In this document: positions 54,001-63,092 of the stretch, one piece after another
How positions within the stretch are numbered: position 1 is the stretch's first letter
How the letters are laid out: every line of letters begins with the position of its first letter
From: Rhizobium sp. 9140
Lineage (GTDB): Bacteria; Pseudomonadota; Alphaproteobacteria; Rhizobiales; Rhizobiaceae
DNA: 64,000 bases
Direction: 5' to 3'
Assembly: GCF_900067135.1 (NCBI RefSeq)
Contig: NZ_FJUR01000002.1
Location: forward strand, 434,001-498,000
The notes under the pieces: generated by a model
Told to the model about the DNA's origin: nothing
The model's input: the letters and a program-made list of their open reading frames with translations, nothing else
Databases searched by the model: none
Translations under genes and position numbers: made by a program

Positions 54001-54723
54001 TCAGTCCTTTTCATGCCCATTCGCGACAGCTTGTGGGGCACGCAGCAGAGCGATCACCGCATCTTGCAACAGGACGCGATGGCGGCTGCGCATCGTGGCT
54101 TCGCCGAGATCGCGGCCGAAGATATGGCCGAAGGTGTGGCGGTTGGAGACCCGGAAGAAGCAGAAGGACGAGATCAGCATATGCAGGTCGATCGGATCGA
54201 CCTCGCGGCGGAACGCGCCGGTCTCCTGTCCCCGCCGGAGGATCGCGGCGATCGTATCGATGATCGACACGTTGAGCCGGCCGAGACTGGAGGACTGGCG
54301 CATATGGCTGGCGCGATGGATGTTCTCAATCGTCACCAGACGGATGAAATCGGGATTGGCCTCGTCATAGTCGAAGGTGAAGCCGATCAGGCGGCGCATG
54401 GCCTCGACCGGATCGACGTCCGCCAGCCGCAGTTCCGCCTCAACCTTTCGGATGCCGGTATAGGCATGTTCGAGCACGGCGAGGTAGAGACCTTCCTTCG
54501 AGCCGAAATGATAGTAGATCATCCGCTTGGACGTCCGTGTGCGCTCGGCGATGGCATCGACGCGGGCGCCCGAAAGGCCGTTCGCCGCAAATTCCTCGCG
54601 CGCGACGAGCAGGATGTCGTCCCGCGTTTTCGTCGTGCGGTCCTGCTGCGTTACGCGACGTCTGCCGGGCAGACCATCGGCGTCAAGATCCCCCCGTTCG
54701 TCAACACCGTCTGTGTCGGCCAT
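54001..54723 (-). CDS. TetR-family regulator of the quinate/shikimate operon
   Basis: About 240 residues. The helix-turn-helix is ILLVAREEFAANGLSGARVD then RTRTSKRMIYYHFGSKEGLY. The ligand domain carries VTIENIHRASHMRQSSSLGR, typical of TetR proteins that sense aromatic or quinate-like acids. GGAGG precedes a cluster of ATGs at 54735, 54732 and 54723; I take the last (MADTDG). Divergent from the TRAP operon across a perfect palindrome, so it probably represses that operon until an intermediate binds. Confidence 0.86.
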   Translation of the reverse strand: MADTDGVDERGDLDADGLPGRRRVTQQDRTTKTRDDILLVAREEFAANGLSGARVDAIAERTRTSKRMIYYHFGSKEGLYLAVLEHAYTGIRKVEAELRLADVDPVEAMRRLIGFTFDYDEANPDFIRLVTIENIHRASHMRQSSSLGRLNVSIIDTIAAILRRGQETGAFRREVDPIDLHMLISSFCFFRVSNRHTFGHIFGRDLGEATMRSRHRVLLQDAVIALLRAPQAVANGHEKD

Positions 54724-54854
54724 TTTGCCCATCATCCTCCCACACGCCCATGACGGGCACGACCGACACAAAGGCCGGCGCGGTCCATTCTGCATGTTCC
54801 AACCGGCACGTCATTCACCGATCTTCCCGAAAACACAATTTTCGCATTGACTAA

Positions 54855-54868
54855 ACGAACCGGTTCGT
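54855..54868. promoter_or_regulatory. TetR operator ACGAACCGGTTCGT
   Basis: A perfect 14-bp palindrome in the 354-bp gap between the TetR and TRAP genes. On the + strand TTGACT (54847-54852) lies just before it and could be the -35 of the TRAP operon, so the palindrome would fall in the promoter spacer. Position and symmetry fit repression by the TetR protein. The 200 bp between here and the DctQ start show nothing else definite. Confidence 0.7.
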
Positions 54869-55077
54869 ACATTTTTATCCCAAGATGCTTTCTTTGGAAA
54901 GAGACAGAAGTTTGATCGTCATCGACGTAAGACGGTGCCGGATCATAGAATGCTGTGGGCCGGGCGTATCGGGCTACGGGACATGACGGCGATGTTTTAG
55001 GATCTGGAGGGATCCCCGCATCGACGGACGGGAGCAGCCGATCCGGCAGGGAGTGCCGATCGCACGGGAGGACTTTC

Positions 55078-55644
55078 ATGAGACGGATCGCCGATCTGTA
55101 TTTTGCGCTTTTGCGCGTTTCCATCGCCCTGCTCCTCGCAGCGATGGTCATCCTCGTTTTCACCAACGTCATCCTGCGCTATGCGCTAAACAGCGGACTG
55201 ACGGTCTCGGAAGAGATGTCGCGGCTGGCCTTCGTCTGGCTCATCTTCCTCGGTGCCGCCGTCGCGCTCCGCGAGCACGCCCATATCGGCATCGATTCGA
55301 TGATCCGTGCCTTGCCACGGGGCCTCGCTAAAGCGTGCGTTCTCCTCGGCTACCTCCTGATGCTGCTCGCCTGCGCGCTGCTGCTTCAGGGCGCCTGGGC
55401 GCAGTCTGTTCTGACCTGGGGCGCGATCACGCCGGCGGCTGGTATCTCCATGGCGTGGTTCATGATTCCTGCCGTCATCTTCTCGGTCACGGCGCTCCTG
55501 CACCTTGGCGGCGAGATGCTCGCGATCCTCACCGGCCGCCTCGACGTCTCCAACATCGTGCTGGTGCAGGAATCCGAAGATCTGCCGCCGCCGACCACCT
55601 CGCCCGTACCGCCGCTGCCCGCTGCGCACGGCTTCGGTCGCTGA
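55078..55644 (+). CDS. TRAP transporter small permease (DctQ)
   Basis: 188-residue membrane protein with four helices. The DctQ family core is VTNVILRYALNSGL-like (read here as FTNVILRYALNSGLTVSEEM) followed by LAFVWLIFLGAAVALREHAH. The start follows GGGAGGACTTTC. It forms the inner-membrane pair with DctM, 12 bp downstream, for sodium-driven uptake of an organic acid bound by the DctP protein. The operon context points to quinate, shikimate or dehydroshikimate. Confidence 0.9.
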   Translation: MRRIADLYFALLRVSIALLLAAMVILVFTNVILRYALNSGLTVSEEMSRLAFVWLIFLGAAVALREHAHIGIDSMIRALPRGLAKACVLLGYLLMLLACALLLQGAWAQSVLTWGAITPAAGISMAWFMIPAVIFSVTALLHLGGEMLAILTGRLDVSNIVLVQESEDLPPPTTSPVPPLPAAHGFGR

Positions 55645-55656
55645 GGGGGAACGACA

Positions 55657-56940
55657 ATGGTCATCGCAGTATTCCTCGGCTCGCTTCTCGGCACCATGGC
55701 ATTGGGCATGCCGATCGCCTTTGCGCTCATCCTGTCCGGGATCGCGCTCATGGTTCACATGGACCTCTTCGACGGGCAGATCGTCGCCCAAACGATCCTG
55801 CAGGGTGCCGACAGCTTCACGCTCATCGCCGTCCCTTTCTTCATGCTGGCCGGCGAGGTCATGAACCAGGGCGGGCTTTCCAAGCGCATCGTCAATCTGG
55901 CGATCGCGCTGGTCGGGCACAAGCGCGGCGGTCTCGGCTTCGTCTGCATTCTCGCAGCCTGCGTTCTTTCCAGCCTCTCCGGCTCGGCGGTGGCGGATGC
56001 AGCGGCGCTCGCTGCCCTGTTGATGCCCATGATGATCAAGTCCGGCCATGATCCGGCCCGCTCGGGCGGTCTCATCGCCTCCTCCGCCATCATCGGCCCG
56101 ATCATCCCGCCCTCCATCGGCTTCATTCTCTACGGCGTGGTCGGCGGCGTCTCCATCACCAAGCTCTTCCTCGCCGGCATCGCGCCGGGCCTGATGATCG
56201 GAGCGGCGCTGTGCATCGCCTGGCTCGTCGTCATCCGCAAGGAAACCTTCGCAATGCCGGCGAAATCCTCCTGGGCGGAGCGCCGGCACGCGCTCGTCTC
56301 GAGCCTCTGGGCGCTAATGCTGCCGGTCATCATCATCTTCGGCCTGAAGTTCGGCGTATTCACGCCGACGGAAGCCGGCGTCGTCGCCGCCGTCTATTCG
56401 CTGTTCGTCGCTATGGTCGTCTACCGCGAATTGACGCCGGGCATGCTGCTCGACGTCTTCACCTCGGCCGCGAAAACCACCGCGATCGTCATGTTCCTGG
56501 TCGCCGCCGCGTCGGTTTCCGCCTGGCTGATCACGATTGCCGACCTGCCTGGCGCCATGGTTGCCCTGCTGGAACCGCTGATGGGCAACCAGACGCTGCT
56601 GCTGATCGCCATCATGGTGCTGATCGTCGCTGTCGGCACCGCCATGGACATGACGCCGACCATCCTCATCCTGACGCCGGTGCTCCTGCCGGTTATCAAA
56701 CAGGCCGGCATCGATCCCGTCTATTTCGGCGTGCTGTTCATCATCAACAATTCCATCGGCCTCATCACGCCGCCGGTCGGAACCGTGCTCAACGTCGTTT
56801 GCGGCGTCGGCAAGATCTCGATGGAAAAGCTCATCCGCGGTGTCTGGCCGTTTATGATCGCGCAGCTGATCGTGCTCATCCTGCTCGTCCTCTTCCCCGT
56901 TCTTGTCACCGGCCCGGCAGCCTTCTTCGCCGGTCGTTGA
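55657..56940 (+). CDS. TRAP transporter large permease (DctM)
   Basis: 427-residue permease with about 12 helices. Family motifs are LGMPIAFALILSGIALMVHM at the N-terminus, AVPFFMLAGEVMNQGGLSKR, the conserved GSAVADAAAL region and GLITPPVGTVLNVVCGVGKI near the C-terminus. It is the transport subunit of the DctPQM system, between the DctQ and DctP genes in the operon. Confidence 0.93.
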   Translation: MVIAVFLGSLLGTMALGMPIAFALILSGIALMVHMDLFDGQIVAQTILQGADSFTLIAVPFFMLAGEVMNQGGLSKRIVNLAIALVGHKRGGLGFVCILAACVLSSLSGSAVADAAALAALLMPMMIKSGHDPARSGGLIASSAIIGPIIPPSIGFILYGVVGGVSITKLFLAGIAPGLMIGAALCIAWLVVIRKETFAMPAKSSWAERRHALVSSLWALMLPVIIIFGLKFGVFTPTEAGVVAAVYSLFVAMVVYRELTPGMLLDVFTSAAKTTAIVMFLVAAASVSAWLITIADLPGAMVALLEPLMGNQTLLLIAIMVLIVAVGTAMDMTPTILILTPVLLPVIKQAGIDPVYFGVLFIINNSIGLITPPVGTVLNVVCGVGKISMEKLIRGVWPFMIAQLIVLILLVLFPVLVTGPAAFFAGR

Positions 56941-57038
56941 TCTCGCCCCTTGCCGCGCCGGTGCCCAAGGGAGGGGCCGGCGGGGAACCAGAAGCAACCA
57001 AGGCGTCGGGAGGCGCCGTTATCCCGGAGGATAAACCC

Positions 57039-58049
57039 ATGAGACTGACCCAATCCATCGCAGCCCTACTGGCCGCAGCATCCATTTTTGGCGCGGCCGG
57101 TGCCCATGCCGAGATCAGCGAGCGGACGATCAAGTTCGCCGCCCAGAACTCCAAGGGCCATCCCCAGGTCATGGGCATGGAGCGCTTCGCCCAGATCGTG
57201 AAGGAAAAGAGCGGCGGCAAGATCGAGGTCAAGCTGTTCCCGGGCGGCACGCTCGGCGGCGACGTCCAGACGCTCGCCTCCGTGCAGGGCGGCATCGTCG
57301 AGATGAGCGTGATGAACGCCGGCATTCTCTCCGGCACCATCAAGGAGTTCGGCGTGGTCGATCTGCCGTTCCTGTTCGGGACGCCTGAAGAGGCCGATGC
57401 CGTCATGGACGGTCCGGTCGGCACCGATCTTTCAGCGCGCCTGCCCGCCCAGCGCCTCGTCGGCCTCGGCTTCTGGGAACTCGGCTTCCGCCATCTCACC
57501 AACAACCGCCATGCGGTCAACACGGTCGAGGACGTGAAGGGCCTGAAGATCCGCACCGTGCAGTCGGCCGTGCCGCTCGCCACCTTCAATGCGCTCGGCG
57601 CCAACGCCATTCCCCTGCCCTATCCCGAGCTTTACAGCGCGCTGGAAACGGGCACCGTCGATGGTCAGGAAAATCCGCTCGCCAATATCGTCAACGCCAA
57701 GTTCACCGAGGTGCAGAAGTATCTGACGCTGACGGGCCACCAGTACAATCCGCAGATCGTGATCGTCTCCAAGGTATTCTGGGACAAGCTGGATGCCGAG
57801 GAGCAGGCCCTGCTGCAGGAGGCCGCCACGCAGGCGCGCGACTATCAGCGCAAGGCCTCGCGCGACGCCAATGCCGGCTTCCTGGCCGAGATCAAGAAGA
57901 GCGGCATGGAGGTCGTTGAACCCACGGCCGAACAGCTTGCCGCTTTCCGCAAGGCCGTCGAGCCGGTGGTCGCACAGTTCCGCGACACGATCGGCGCGGA
58001 AACCGTCGATGCCGTGTTCTCGCAGCTGAAGACGATCCGCGGTCAGTAA
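57039..58049 (+). CDS. TRAP transporter substrate-binding protein (DctP)
   Basis: 336-residue periplasmic binding protein with a signal peptide (RLTQSIAALLAAASIFGAAG, cleaved near AHA). Family landmarks are GHPQVMGMERFAQIVKEKSG, KIEVKLFPGGTLGGD and the Arg/Asn ligand region in LTNNRHAVNTVEDVKGLKIR, which clamps a carboxylate in TRAP receptors. CGGAGGATAAACCC sets the start. It supplies the DctQM permease with an organic acid, most likely quinate or shikimate from the linked enzymes. Confidence 0.92.
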   Translation: MRLTQSIAALLAAASIFGAAGAHAEISERTIKFAAQNSKGHPQVMGMERFAQIVKEKSGGKIEVKLFPGGTLGGDVQTLASVQGGIVEMSVMNAGILSGTIKEFGVVDLPFLFGTPEEADAVMDGPVGTDLSARLPAQRLVGLGFWELGFRHLTNNRHAVNTVEDVKGLKIRTVQSAVPLATFNALGANAIPLPYPELYSALETGTVDGQENPLANIVNAKFTEVQKYLTLTGHQYNPQIVIVSKVFWDKLDAEEQALLQEAATQARDYQRKASRDANAGFLAEIKKSGMEVVEPTAEQLAAFRKAVEPVVAQFRDTIGAETVDAVFSQLKTIRGQ

Positions 58050-58075
58050 CACGACCAGCGGCAAAGACAGGCGGT

Positions 58076-58095
58076 AAGGCGGGACGATCCGCCTT
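58076..58095 (+). terminator. Intra-operon hairpin after the DctP gene
   Basis: AAGGCGG, loop GACGAT, CCGCCTT: a perfect 7-bp stem 26 bp after the binding-protein stop and 33 bp before the dehydrogenase start. It probably stabilises the upstream mRNA or ends part of the transcripts, giving more transporter than enzyme. Confidence 0.45.
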
Positions 58096-58128
58096 TCCAC
58101 TCCCCATCCACGAGCCGAAGGAGGGCAC

Positions 58129-59034
58129 ATGCTCGATCGATCCACCCGCACGATACAGGTCGGCCTTATCGGCAGCGGCATTCAGCTCTCACGCTCCCCA
58201 GCCATGCACGAGGCGGAAGGCCGGGAGAACGGCGTGGCGCTCTCCTATGAGCTGATCGACCTCGACCGGCTGGGTGCCGGCGCGAAGGCTGGGCACGGGG
58301 CTGGGGTCGGCGTCGGCGTCGAAGCGCTCGGCGACATCCTGCGCGATGTCGAGAACCGCGGCTTTGCCGGCGTCAACGTCACGCATCCGGCAAAACAGGC
58401 CGTCATCCCCCATCTCCACGCCCTGTCGCCGGAAGCCGAAGCGCTCGGCGCCGTCAATACGGTCGTCCTCAGGGATGGTCGCCGGATCGGCCATAATACG
58501 GACTGCTCGGGATTTGCAGAGGGCTTCCGCCGCGCGCTGCCGCAGGCCGATCTATCCTCCGCCGTCCAGCTCGGCGCCGGCGGCGCCGGCGCAGCCGTCG
58601 CTCACGCCATGCTGCAGCTCGGCACGAAGCAACTGACGATCTTCGACAATGACGCCGCACGCGCCGAAGCATTGGCGCAACGGCTTTCCCCTCTCTTTCC
58701 AAAGGCTTCCGTCGATGTCGGCGACGACCTCTCGGCGGCCATGGCTAGCGCAAGCGGCCTCGTGCATGCGACGCCGACGGGTACGGCGGCGCATCCGGGC
58801 CTGCCCCTGCCGGGCGATTTCCTCGACACCCGTCATTTCGTCGCCGAGATCGTCTATTTCCCGCTCGAAACCGAGCTTTTGCGGCTCGCCCGCGCCAAAG
58901 GCTGCGCCACCGTCGATGGCGGCGGCATGGCCGTGTTCCAGGCGGTCGGTGCCTTCCGCCTCTTCACGGGCATCGAGCCGGACGCTGCGCGCATGCTCGC
59001 CCACTTCGCTGCCATGGGTACCAGCGGTACCTGA
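58129..59034 (+). CDS. Shikimate/quinate dehydrogenase (AroE family)
   Basis: 301-residue NAD(P)-dependent dehydrogenase. Substrate Ser residues lie in IQLSRSPAMHEAEG, catalytic Lys in GVNVTHPAKQAVIPHL, and the second substrate Asp in GRRIGHNTDCSGFAEGF. The dinucleotide motif is QLGAGGAGAAVAHAM. Unlike biosynthetic AroE, it sits in a catabolic operon before a dehydroshikimate dehydratase, so it likely oxidises quinate or shikimate. A glycine-rich stretch between residues about 50 and 62 (AGAKAGHGAGVGVGV) is longer than in typical AroE. Cofactor preference not resolved. Confidence 0.87.
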   Translation: MLDRSTRTIQVGLIGSGIQLSRSPAMHEAEGRENGVALSYELIDLDRLGAGAKAGHGAGVGVGVEALGDILRDVENRGFAGVNVTHPAKQAVIPHLHALSPEAEALGAVNTVVLRDGRRIGHNTDCSGFAEGFRRALPQADLSSAVQLGAGGAGAAVAHAMLQLGTKQLTIFDNDAARAEALAQRLSPLFPKASVDVGDDLSAAMASASGLVHATPTGTAAHPGLPLPGDFLDTRHFVAEIVYFPLETELLRLARAKGCATVDGGGMAVFQAVGAFRLFTGIEPDAARMLAHFAAMGTSGT

Positions 59035-59078
59035 GACATCCTCACCATGACGCCGCTCGCTGAACAGGGAACACGCCG

Positions 59079-60962
59079 ATGAAAACCTCGATTGCCACCG
59101 TGTCCATCTCCGGCGACCTGTCGGAGAAACTTTCAGCGATAGCTGCTGCCGGCTTCGGCGCCGTGGAAATCTTCGAGAACGACTTTCTCGCCTTCAATCA
59201 CGGGCCGAAAGACGTCGGCCGGATGGTTCGCGACGCGGGCCTCGAAATTTGCCTGTTCCAGCCCTTCCGCGACTTCGAGGGCCTGCCCGAACCCCAGCGG
59301 AGCCGCGCCTTCGAACGGGCGAAACGCAAGTTCGAGACGATGAACGAGCTTGACACCGACCTCATCCTCATCTGCTCCAACGTCTCGCCGCTTGCCCTCG
59401 GCGGCATCGACCGCGCGGCGGACGATCTGCGCGCACTCGGCGACATCGCCCGCGAACATGGCGTCCGCATCGGTTACGAGGCGCTTGCCTGGGGTCGCTA
59501 CATCAACGACCATCGCGATGCCTGGGAGATCGTGCGGCGCGCCGACCACAGCCATGTCGGCCTGATCCTCGATAGCTTCCACTCGCTGGCGCGCGGCATC
59601 GACAGCGCCTCGATCCGCTCCATCCCCAAGGACAAGATCTTCATCGTCCAGATGGCGGACGCGCCGAAGCTCGATCTCGACCTTCTGTCCTGGAGCCGCC
59701 ATTACCGCAACATGCCGGGTCAGGGCGACCTTCCCGTCGCCGACTTCATGGCAGCCATCGAGGCAACCGGTTATGACGGCTACTACTCGCTCGAGATTTT
59801 CAACGACCAGTTCCGCGCGGGCTCTGCACAGCAGACCGCCGTCGATGGGCGGCGCTCGCTGATCTACATGATGGACCGGCTGAAGGCCGAAGGGCGTGCG
59901 GTGAAAGGTCCGTCAGAGCCGAACCCTTTGCCACCGCCGGCGCGCACAGCCGGCATATCCTTTGTCGAGTTCGCCACCGACATGCAATCCGCCGTGCCGC
60001 TATCGACATTGCTCCAGTCCATCGGTTTCCGCCATGCTGGCCGTCATCGCTCGAAGGATGTCGATCTCTATACGCAGAACGACCTGCGCGTCGTCATCAA
60101 CACGGAAACCGAGGGAATGGCGCATTCCGCCTATGTCGTGCACGGAACCAACGTCTCGGCGCTGGGGCTGCGCATGGCGGACGTGCGGCAGGGCATGGCC
60201 CGCGCGGCCGGCCTGCTGGCAACCCCCTACAAGCAACCTGTCGGGCCGGGCGAGCTTGAGCTGCCGGCCCTGTTCGGCATGGGCGGCAGCCTCCTTCATC
60301 TGGTACCGGAGGATGCGGCGCTCGACCGGCAGTGGGAGACGGACTTTGCGCTCGAACCCGGCTGGAACCGACATTCCGGTGCGGGCTTGAAGGCGGTCGA
60401 TCATATCGCCCAGACCGTGCGCTACGAGGACATTCTTTCCTGGACCCTGTTCTACCGCTCGATCTTCGACCTGAAGCCGCTGCCGCCGGTCGAGGTGCCA
60501 GATCCCGGTGGCCTCGTGCTCAGCCAGGTCCTGCAGAACGACGACGCCAGCCTGCGCATCGTTCTCAACGGTTCGCAATCCATGCGCACACTCTCGTCCC
60601 GCTTCGTGTCGCAGTTCGTCGGGCCGGGCGTCCAGCATGTGGCCTTCGCAACGTCTGACATTTTTAAGACGGTCGAGGCCCTGCGCGCCAGCGGCGTTTC
60701 CCTGCTGCCGATCTCCGGCAATTACTATGACGATCTCGATGCCAAGTTCGACATCGCGGCGGAGACGCTTGCTGCCATGCGCGCGGGCAATATCCTCTAT
60801 GATCGCGACGAAGACGGCGAGTATTTCCAGATCTATCTCGGCACGCTGGAAGGCGGCTTCTTCTTCGAGATCGTCGAGCGGCGCGGCTATCGCGGGCTCG
60901 GGGCGGCCAACGCCGCGATCCGCCTGACCACGCAGGCCCGCCAGTCGCCGCTGCCGGCTTAG
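59079..60962 (+). CDS. quiC: 3-dehydroshikimate dehydratase, bifunctional-type (QuiC/QsuB)
   Basis: 627-residue enzyme converting 3-dehydroshikimate to protocatechuate. The N-terminal isomerase-like barrel (residues 1-280) carries metal ligands Glu134 (IGYEALAW), Asp165 (GLILDSFH), Gln191 (IVQMADAP) and Glu239 (YYSLEIFND), which match the Mg site I recall for the Pseudomonas QuiC1 enzyme. The C-terminal half resembles 4-hydroxyphenylpyruvate dioxygenase, with AVDHIAQTVRY, GVQHVAFATSDIF and late Glu in GFFFEIVER, so its VOC metal site looks intact. Length matches QsuB/QuiC1. Last gene of the TRAP operon. The role of the HPPD-like half in this family is unsettled. Confidence 0.92.
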   Translation: MKTSIATVSISGDLSEKLSAIAAAGFGAVEIFENDFLAFNHGPKDVGRMVRDAGLEICLFQPFRDFEGLPEPQRSRAFERAKRKFETMNELDTDLILICSNVSPLALGGIDRAADDLRALGDIAREHGVRIGYEALAWGRYINDHRDAWEIVRRADHSHVGLILDSFHSLARGIDSASIRSIPKDKIFIVQMADAPKLDLDLLSWSRHYRNMPGQGDLPVADFMAAIEATGYDGYYSLEIFNDQFRAGSAQQTAVDGRRSLIYMMDRLKAEGRAVKGPSEPNPLPPPARTAGISFVEFATDMQSAVPLSTLLQSIGFRHAGRHRSKDVDLYTQNDLRVVINTETEGMAHSAYVVHGTNVSALGLRMADVRQGMARAAGLLATPYKQPVGPGELELPALFGMGGSLLHLVPEDAALDRQWETDFALEPGWNRHSGAGLKAVDHIAQTVRYEDILSWTLFYRSIFDLKPLPPVEVPDPGGLVLSQVLQNDDASLRIVLNGSQSMRTLSSRFVSQFVGPGVQHVAFATSDIFKTVEALRASGVSLLPISGNYYDDLDAKFDIAAETLAAMRAGNILYDRDEDGEYFQIYLGTLEGGFFFEIVERRGYRGLGAANAAIRLTTQARQSPLPA

Positions 60963-60995
60963 CGACGCGGTTTGACGGCCCTGACAGTGCCGAAA

Positions 60996-61025
60996 AAGGG
61001 ACCCGCATGTAGGAGCAGGCCCCTT
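60996..61025. terminator. Hairpin between convergent dehydratase and PepSY genes
   Basis: AAGGGACC (60996-61003) and GGCCCCTT (61018-61025) form a stem with one A-C mismatch; the left arm is preceded by a run of As, which gives a T-run for the minus-strand transcript. It lies in the 68-bp gap between the two stops. Confidence 0.55.
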
Positions 61026-61030
61026 CGTCG

Positions 61031-62398
61031 TCACGCGAACACCCGCCTCAATGCCGGCACGCGGCGGATGAGGAGGACGTCGAGAGCGATCATCACGACG
61101 AGCAGCAGGCCCGACAGCGGAAACAGGACCCCGAAGACGACCGCCATGCCCCACAAAACGCCATAGACCCTGCGGCTCGCGGGATAGGGGGGAACGCCGA
61201 GGCGGCCGGACGGCCGGCGCTTGAGCCACATGACGACGGCGGCGACCGAGGAGAGGATGATGGCGAAACAGGTCGCGAGCATCAGCAACTGGTTCAACAG
61301 GCCGAATTCCTGCCCCATATGGATGTTGATCGCAAACTCGGTGAGCTTGGCGACCGGGCCGTAATCGGCATAGCCGATATCGACCAGCGGCTGGCCGCTA
61401 TATTGATCGATATGGATCGTGCGCACCTGCGAAAGATCGTCGGGGTATACAGCGGTGGTGAAAACGCCGGCCGCGTCAGTGGGAAGCGTCACCTCGTATC
61501 CCGCCGCCATGCCGCGCGCGTGTGCGATCTCGACGATCCTGTCGATACCGAGCGGCGCATCCATAGCGTGGTGCGACATCGGCATCGGAGAGGCTTCCAT
61601 CGTCCAGCCGACCGTCTGCATGGCATGCTGGGCATGCTCGCTCGATGTCGGCACGTTGTCCCACAGTGCGGCGGGGTAGCCGGTGCCGGTCGCCACCGTC
61701 AGTTCCGTCAGCTTGCCGCCCCAGAAGGAGGACCAGGGCAGGCCCGACAGCGCGAGGAAGGCGATGAACCCGCCGGCGACCGCCCCGGTCACGGCATGCG
61801 TGTCGCGCCAGAACACCCGGCGCGACGGCGTTCCCCGCACGGTCAGGACACCACCGGTCTGCCGGCGCGGCCACCAGAGATAGACGCCGGAGACGACGAG
61901 AATGATCGCGAACCCCGCCATCGCCTCAATCACGCGGTTGGCATAGGCACCGAAATACTCAAGGCTGTGCAGCTTGCGCACGACCTCATTGAACTCCTGC
62001 GTCTTCAGCATCGTGTCGAGAACGGCACCCGTATAGGGGTTGAGGAACACATAGGCCGCGCCCGCATCCGTCGCGAATGTCACGCGAGCCGACGCGGTCG
62101 GGCTGACGGGTGGCCGATAGGCCTTTACCCGCGCGTCGGGATAGAGTGTCTGCGCCCTGGCAATCAAGGTGCTGGGAGCCTGCTGCGGCGTGGTCTCCTC
62201 GGCAACCATCGTCCGCGACGCAAAGGCCGTGCGGTCGATCTCGTCGCGGAAGAGGTAGAGTGAGCCGGTGACGGCAAGCAGGATCATGAACGGCACGGCA
62301 ATGAGGCCGGCATAGAAATGCCATCGCCAGACGGCGCGGTAGGTATCGACAGAAAGCGCGGAAACGCTTGCCTGACGGGAGGTGGTAAGGTCTGTCAT
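61031..62398 (-). CDS. PepSY-associated membrane protein
   Basis: 455-residue inner-membrane protein with four helices and two PepSY segments. The first helix is in VWRWHFYAGLIAVPFMILL; a PepSY-like segment spans RTMVAEETTPQQAP to AYVFLNPYTGAVLD; SLEYFGAYANRVIEAMAGFA, VFWRDTHAVTGAVAGGFIAF and LNQLLMLATCFAIIL mark further helices. I start at MTDLTTSRQASVSA, after AGGATTGACG. Such proteins accompany iron or siderophore uptake and may reduce ferric complexes. Downstream of a small Cys/His-rich gene and near a metal-type ABC gene. Confidence 0.85.
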   Translation of the reverse strand: MTDLTTSRQASVSALSVDTYRAVWRWHFYAGLIAVPFMILLAVTGSLYLFRDEIDRTAFASRTMVAEETTPQQAPSTLIARAQTLYPDARVKAYRPPVSPTASARVTFATDAGAAYVFLNPYTGAVLDTMLKTQEFNEVVRKLHSLEYFGAYANRVIEAMAGFAIILVVSGVYLWWPRRQTGGVLTVRGTPSRRVFWRDTHAVTGAVAGGFIAFLALSGLPWSSFWGGKLTELTVATGTGYPAALWDNVPTSSEHAQHAMQTVGWTMEASPMPMSHHAMDAPLGIDRIVEIAHARGMAAGYEVTLPTDAAGVFTTAVYPDDLSQVRTIHIDQYSGQPLVDIGYADYGPVAKLTEFAINIHMGQEFGLLNQLLMLATCFAIILSSVAAVVMWLKRRPSGRLGVPPYPASRRVYGVLWGMAVVFGVLFPLSGLLLVVMIALDVLLIRRVPALRRVFA

Positions 62399-62544
62399 CG
62401 TCAATCCTGGGATTGGACCGCATGCCGCCGTCGGAGACGTTCGGGAACGGCCGAAAAAGCTTGAGGCTTCGACATGCCGATGCGCCGGGAGCGCACAGGA
62501 TGTGTTTGCCATCGATGGCGGGCACAGCGCCCGCAAGGTGCTTT

Positions 62545-62922
62545 TCAGACCGGTGGCCCCTGCGCGTCATACCGCCTGACATCCGTCGAGGCGGACAGGA
62601 TGACGGCATCGTCGGCGCGTATCTCCACGGCGACGGAGAAGCGGATGGGAAAGCCTATATCGTCGGAGGGTGCCAGCACCGTCTGCGCCTGCACGCCGGC
62701 GTGACAGAGCTTGCTGCACGGGCATTCCTGATGTTGATGGCCATCGGCGGGCCGATGCGCCCCATGGTCGGCAGCGCAGAGGACCGAAAAGGGGTCCGGC
62801 GCCGCCATCACGGCACTCGACCATCCCGTCACCAGCGTCTGGATCGCGAACGACAGCGCCAGCAGGATGCCCAGGAGAGCCCCCGATTGTCTGTCTGCGA
62901 TGATACGGCGCCAGAACGTCAT
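62545..62922 (-). CDS. Small exported Cys/His-rich protein (DUF2946-like)
   Basis: 125 residues: a hydrophobic leader (GILLALSFAIQTLVTGW) and then VLCAADHGAHRPADGHQH followed by QECPCSKLCHAG, with four Cys and five or more His, suggesting binding of a metal such as copper or iron. The pattern recalls DUF2946. The ATG at 62922 has no strong ribosome-binding site, so the start is uncertain. It is upstream of the PepSY gene on the same strand and likely co-transcribed from the promoter near 63060. Confidence 0.65.
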   Translation of the reverse strand: MTFWRRIIADRQSGALLGILLALSFAIQTLVTGWSSAVMAAPDPFSVLCAADHGAHRPADGHQHQECPCSKLCHAGVQAQTVLAPSDDIGFPIRFSVAVEIRADDAVILSASTDVRRYDAQGPPV

Positions 62923-63076
62923 GACTGTCGAATGCCACAGTTCCCGCCATCTGTCATCGCGACATCTTGTGCACAGGTTGTTTGCAAGAACGGACGGGAT
63001 CATCGATCATCCCGCACCATATCCGAACCGTGATCAGGCCAATTCGCTCCCGACCCCGTTGACAGGATGGTGCTTC

Positions 63077-63092
63077 GTAATGTTATTACATT
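63077..63092. promoter_or_regulatory. Zur-like operator GTAATGTTATTACATT
   Basis: The inverted core AATGT-N4-ACATT recalls the AT-rich ATGTTAT/ATAACAT core of bacterial Zur boxes, as I remember them. Just before it on the + strand is TTGACA (63059-63064), a -35 candidate for the ABC ATPase gene, so the site would overlap the -10. It lies in the 309-bp gap between the divergent metal-related genes. I cannot rule out Fur, Mur or unrelated binding. Confidence 0.45.
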
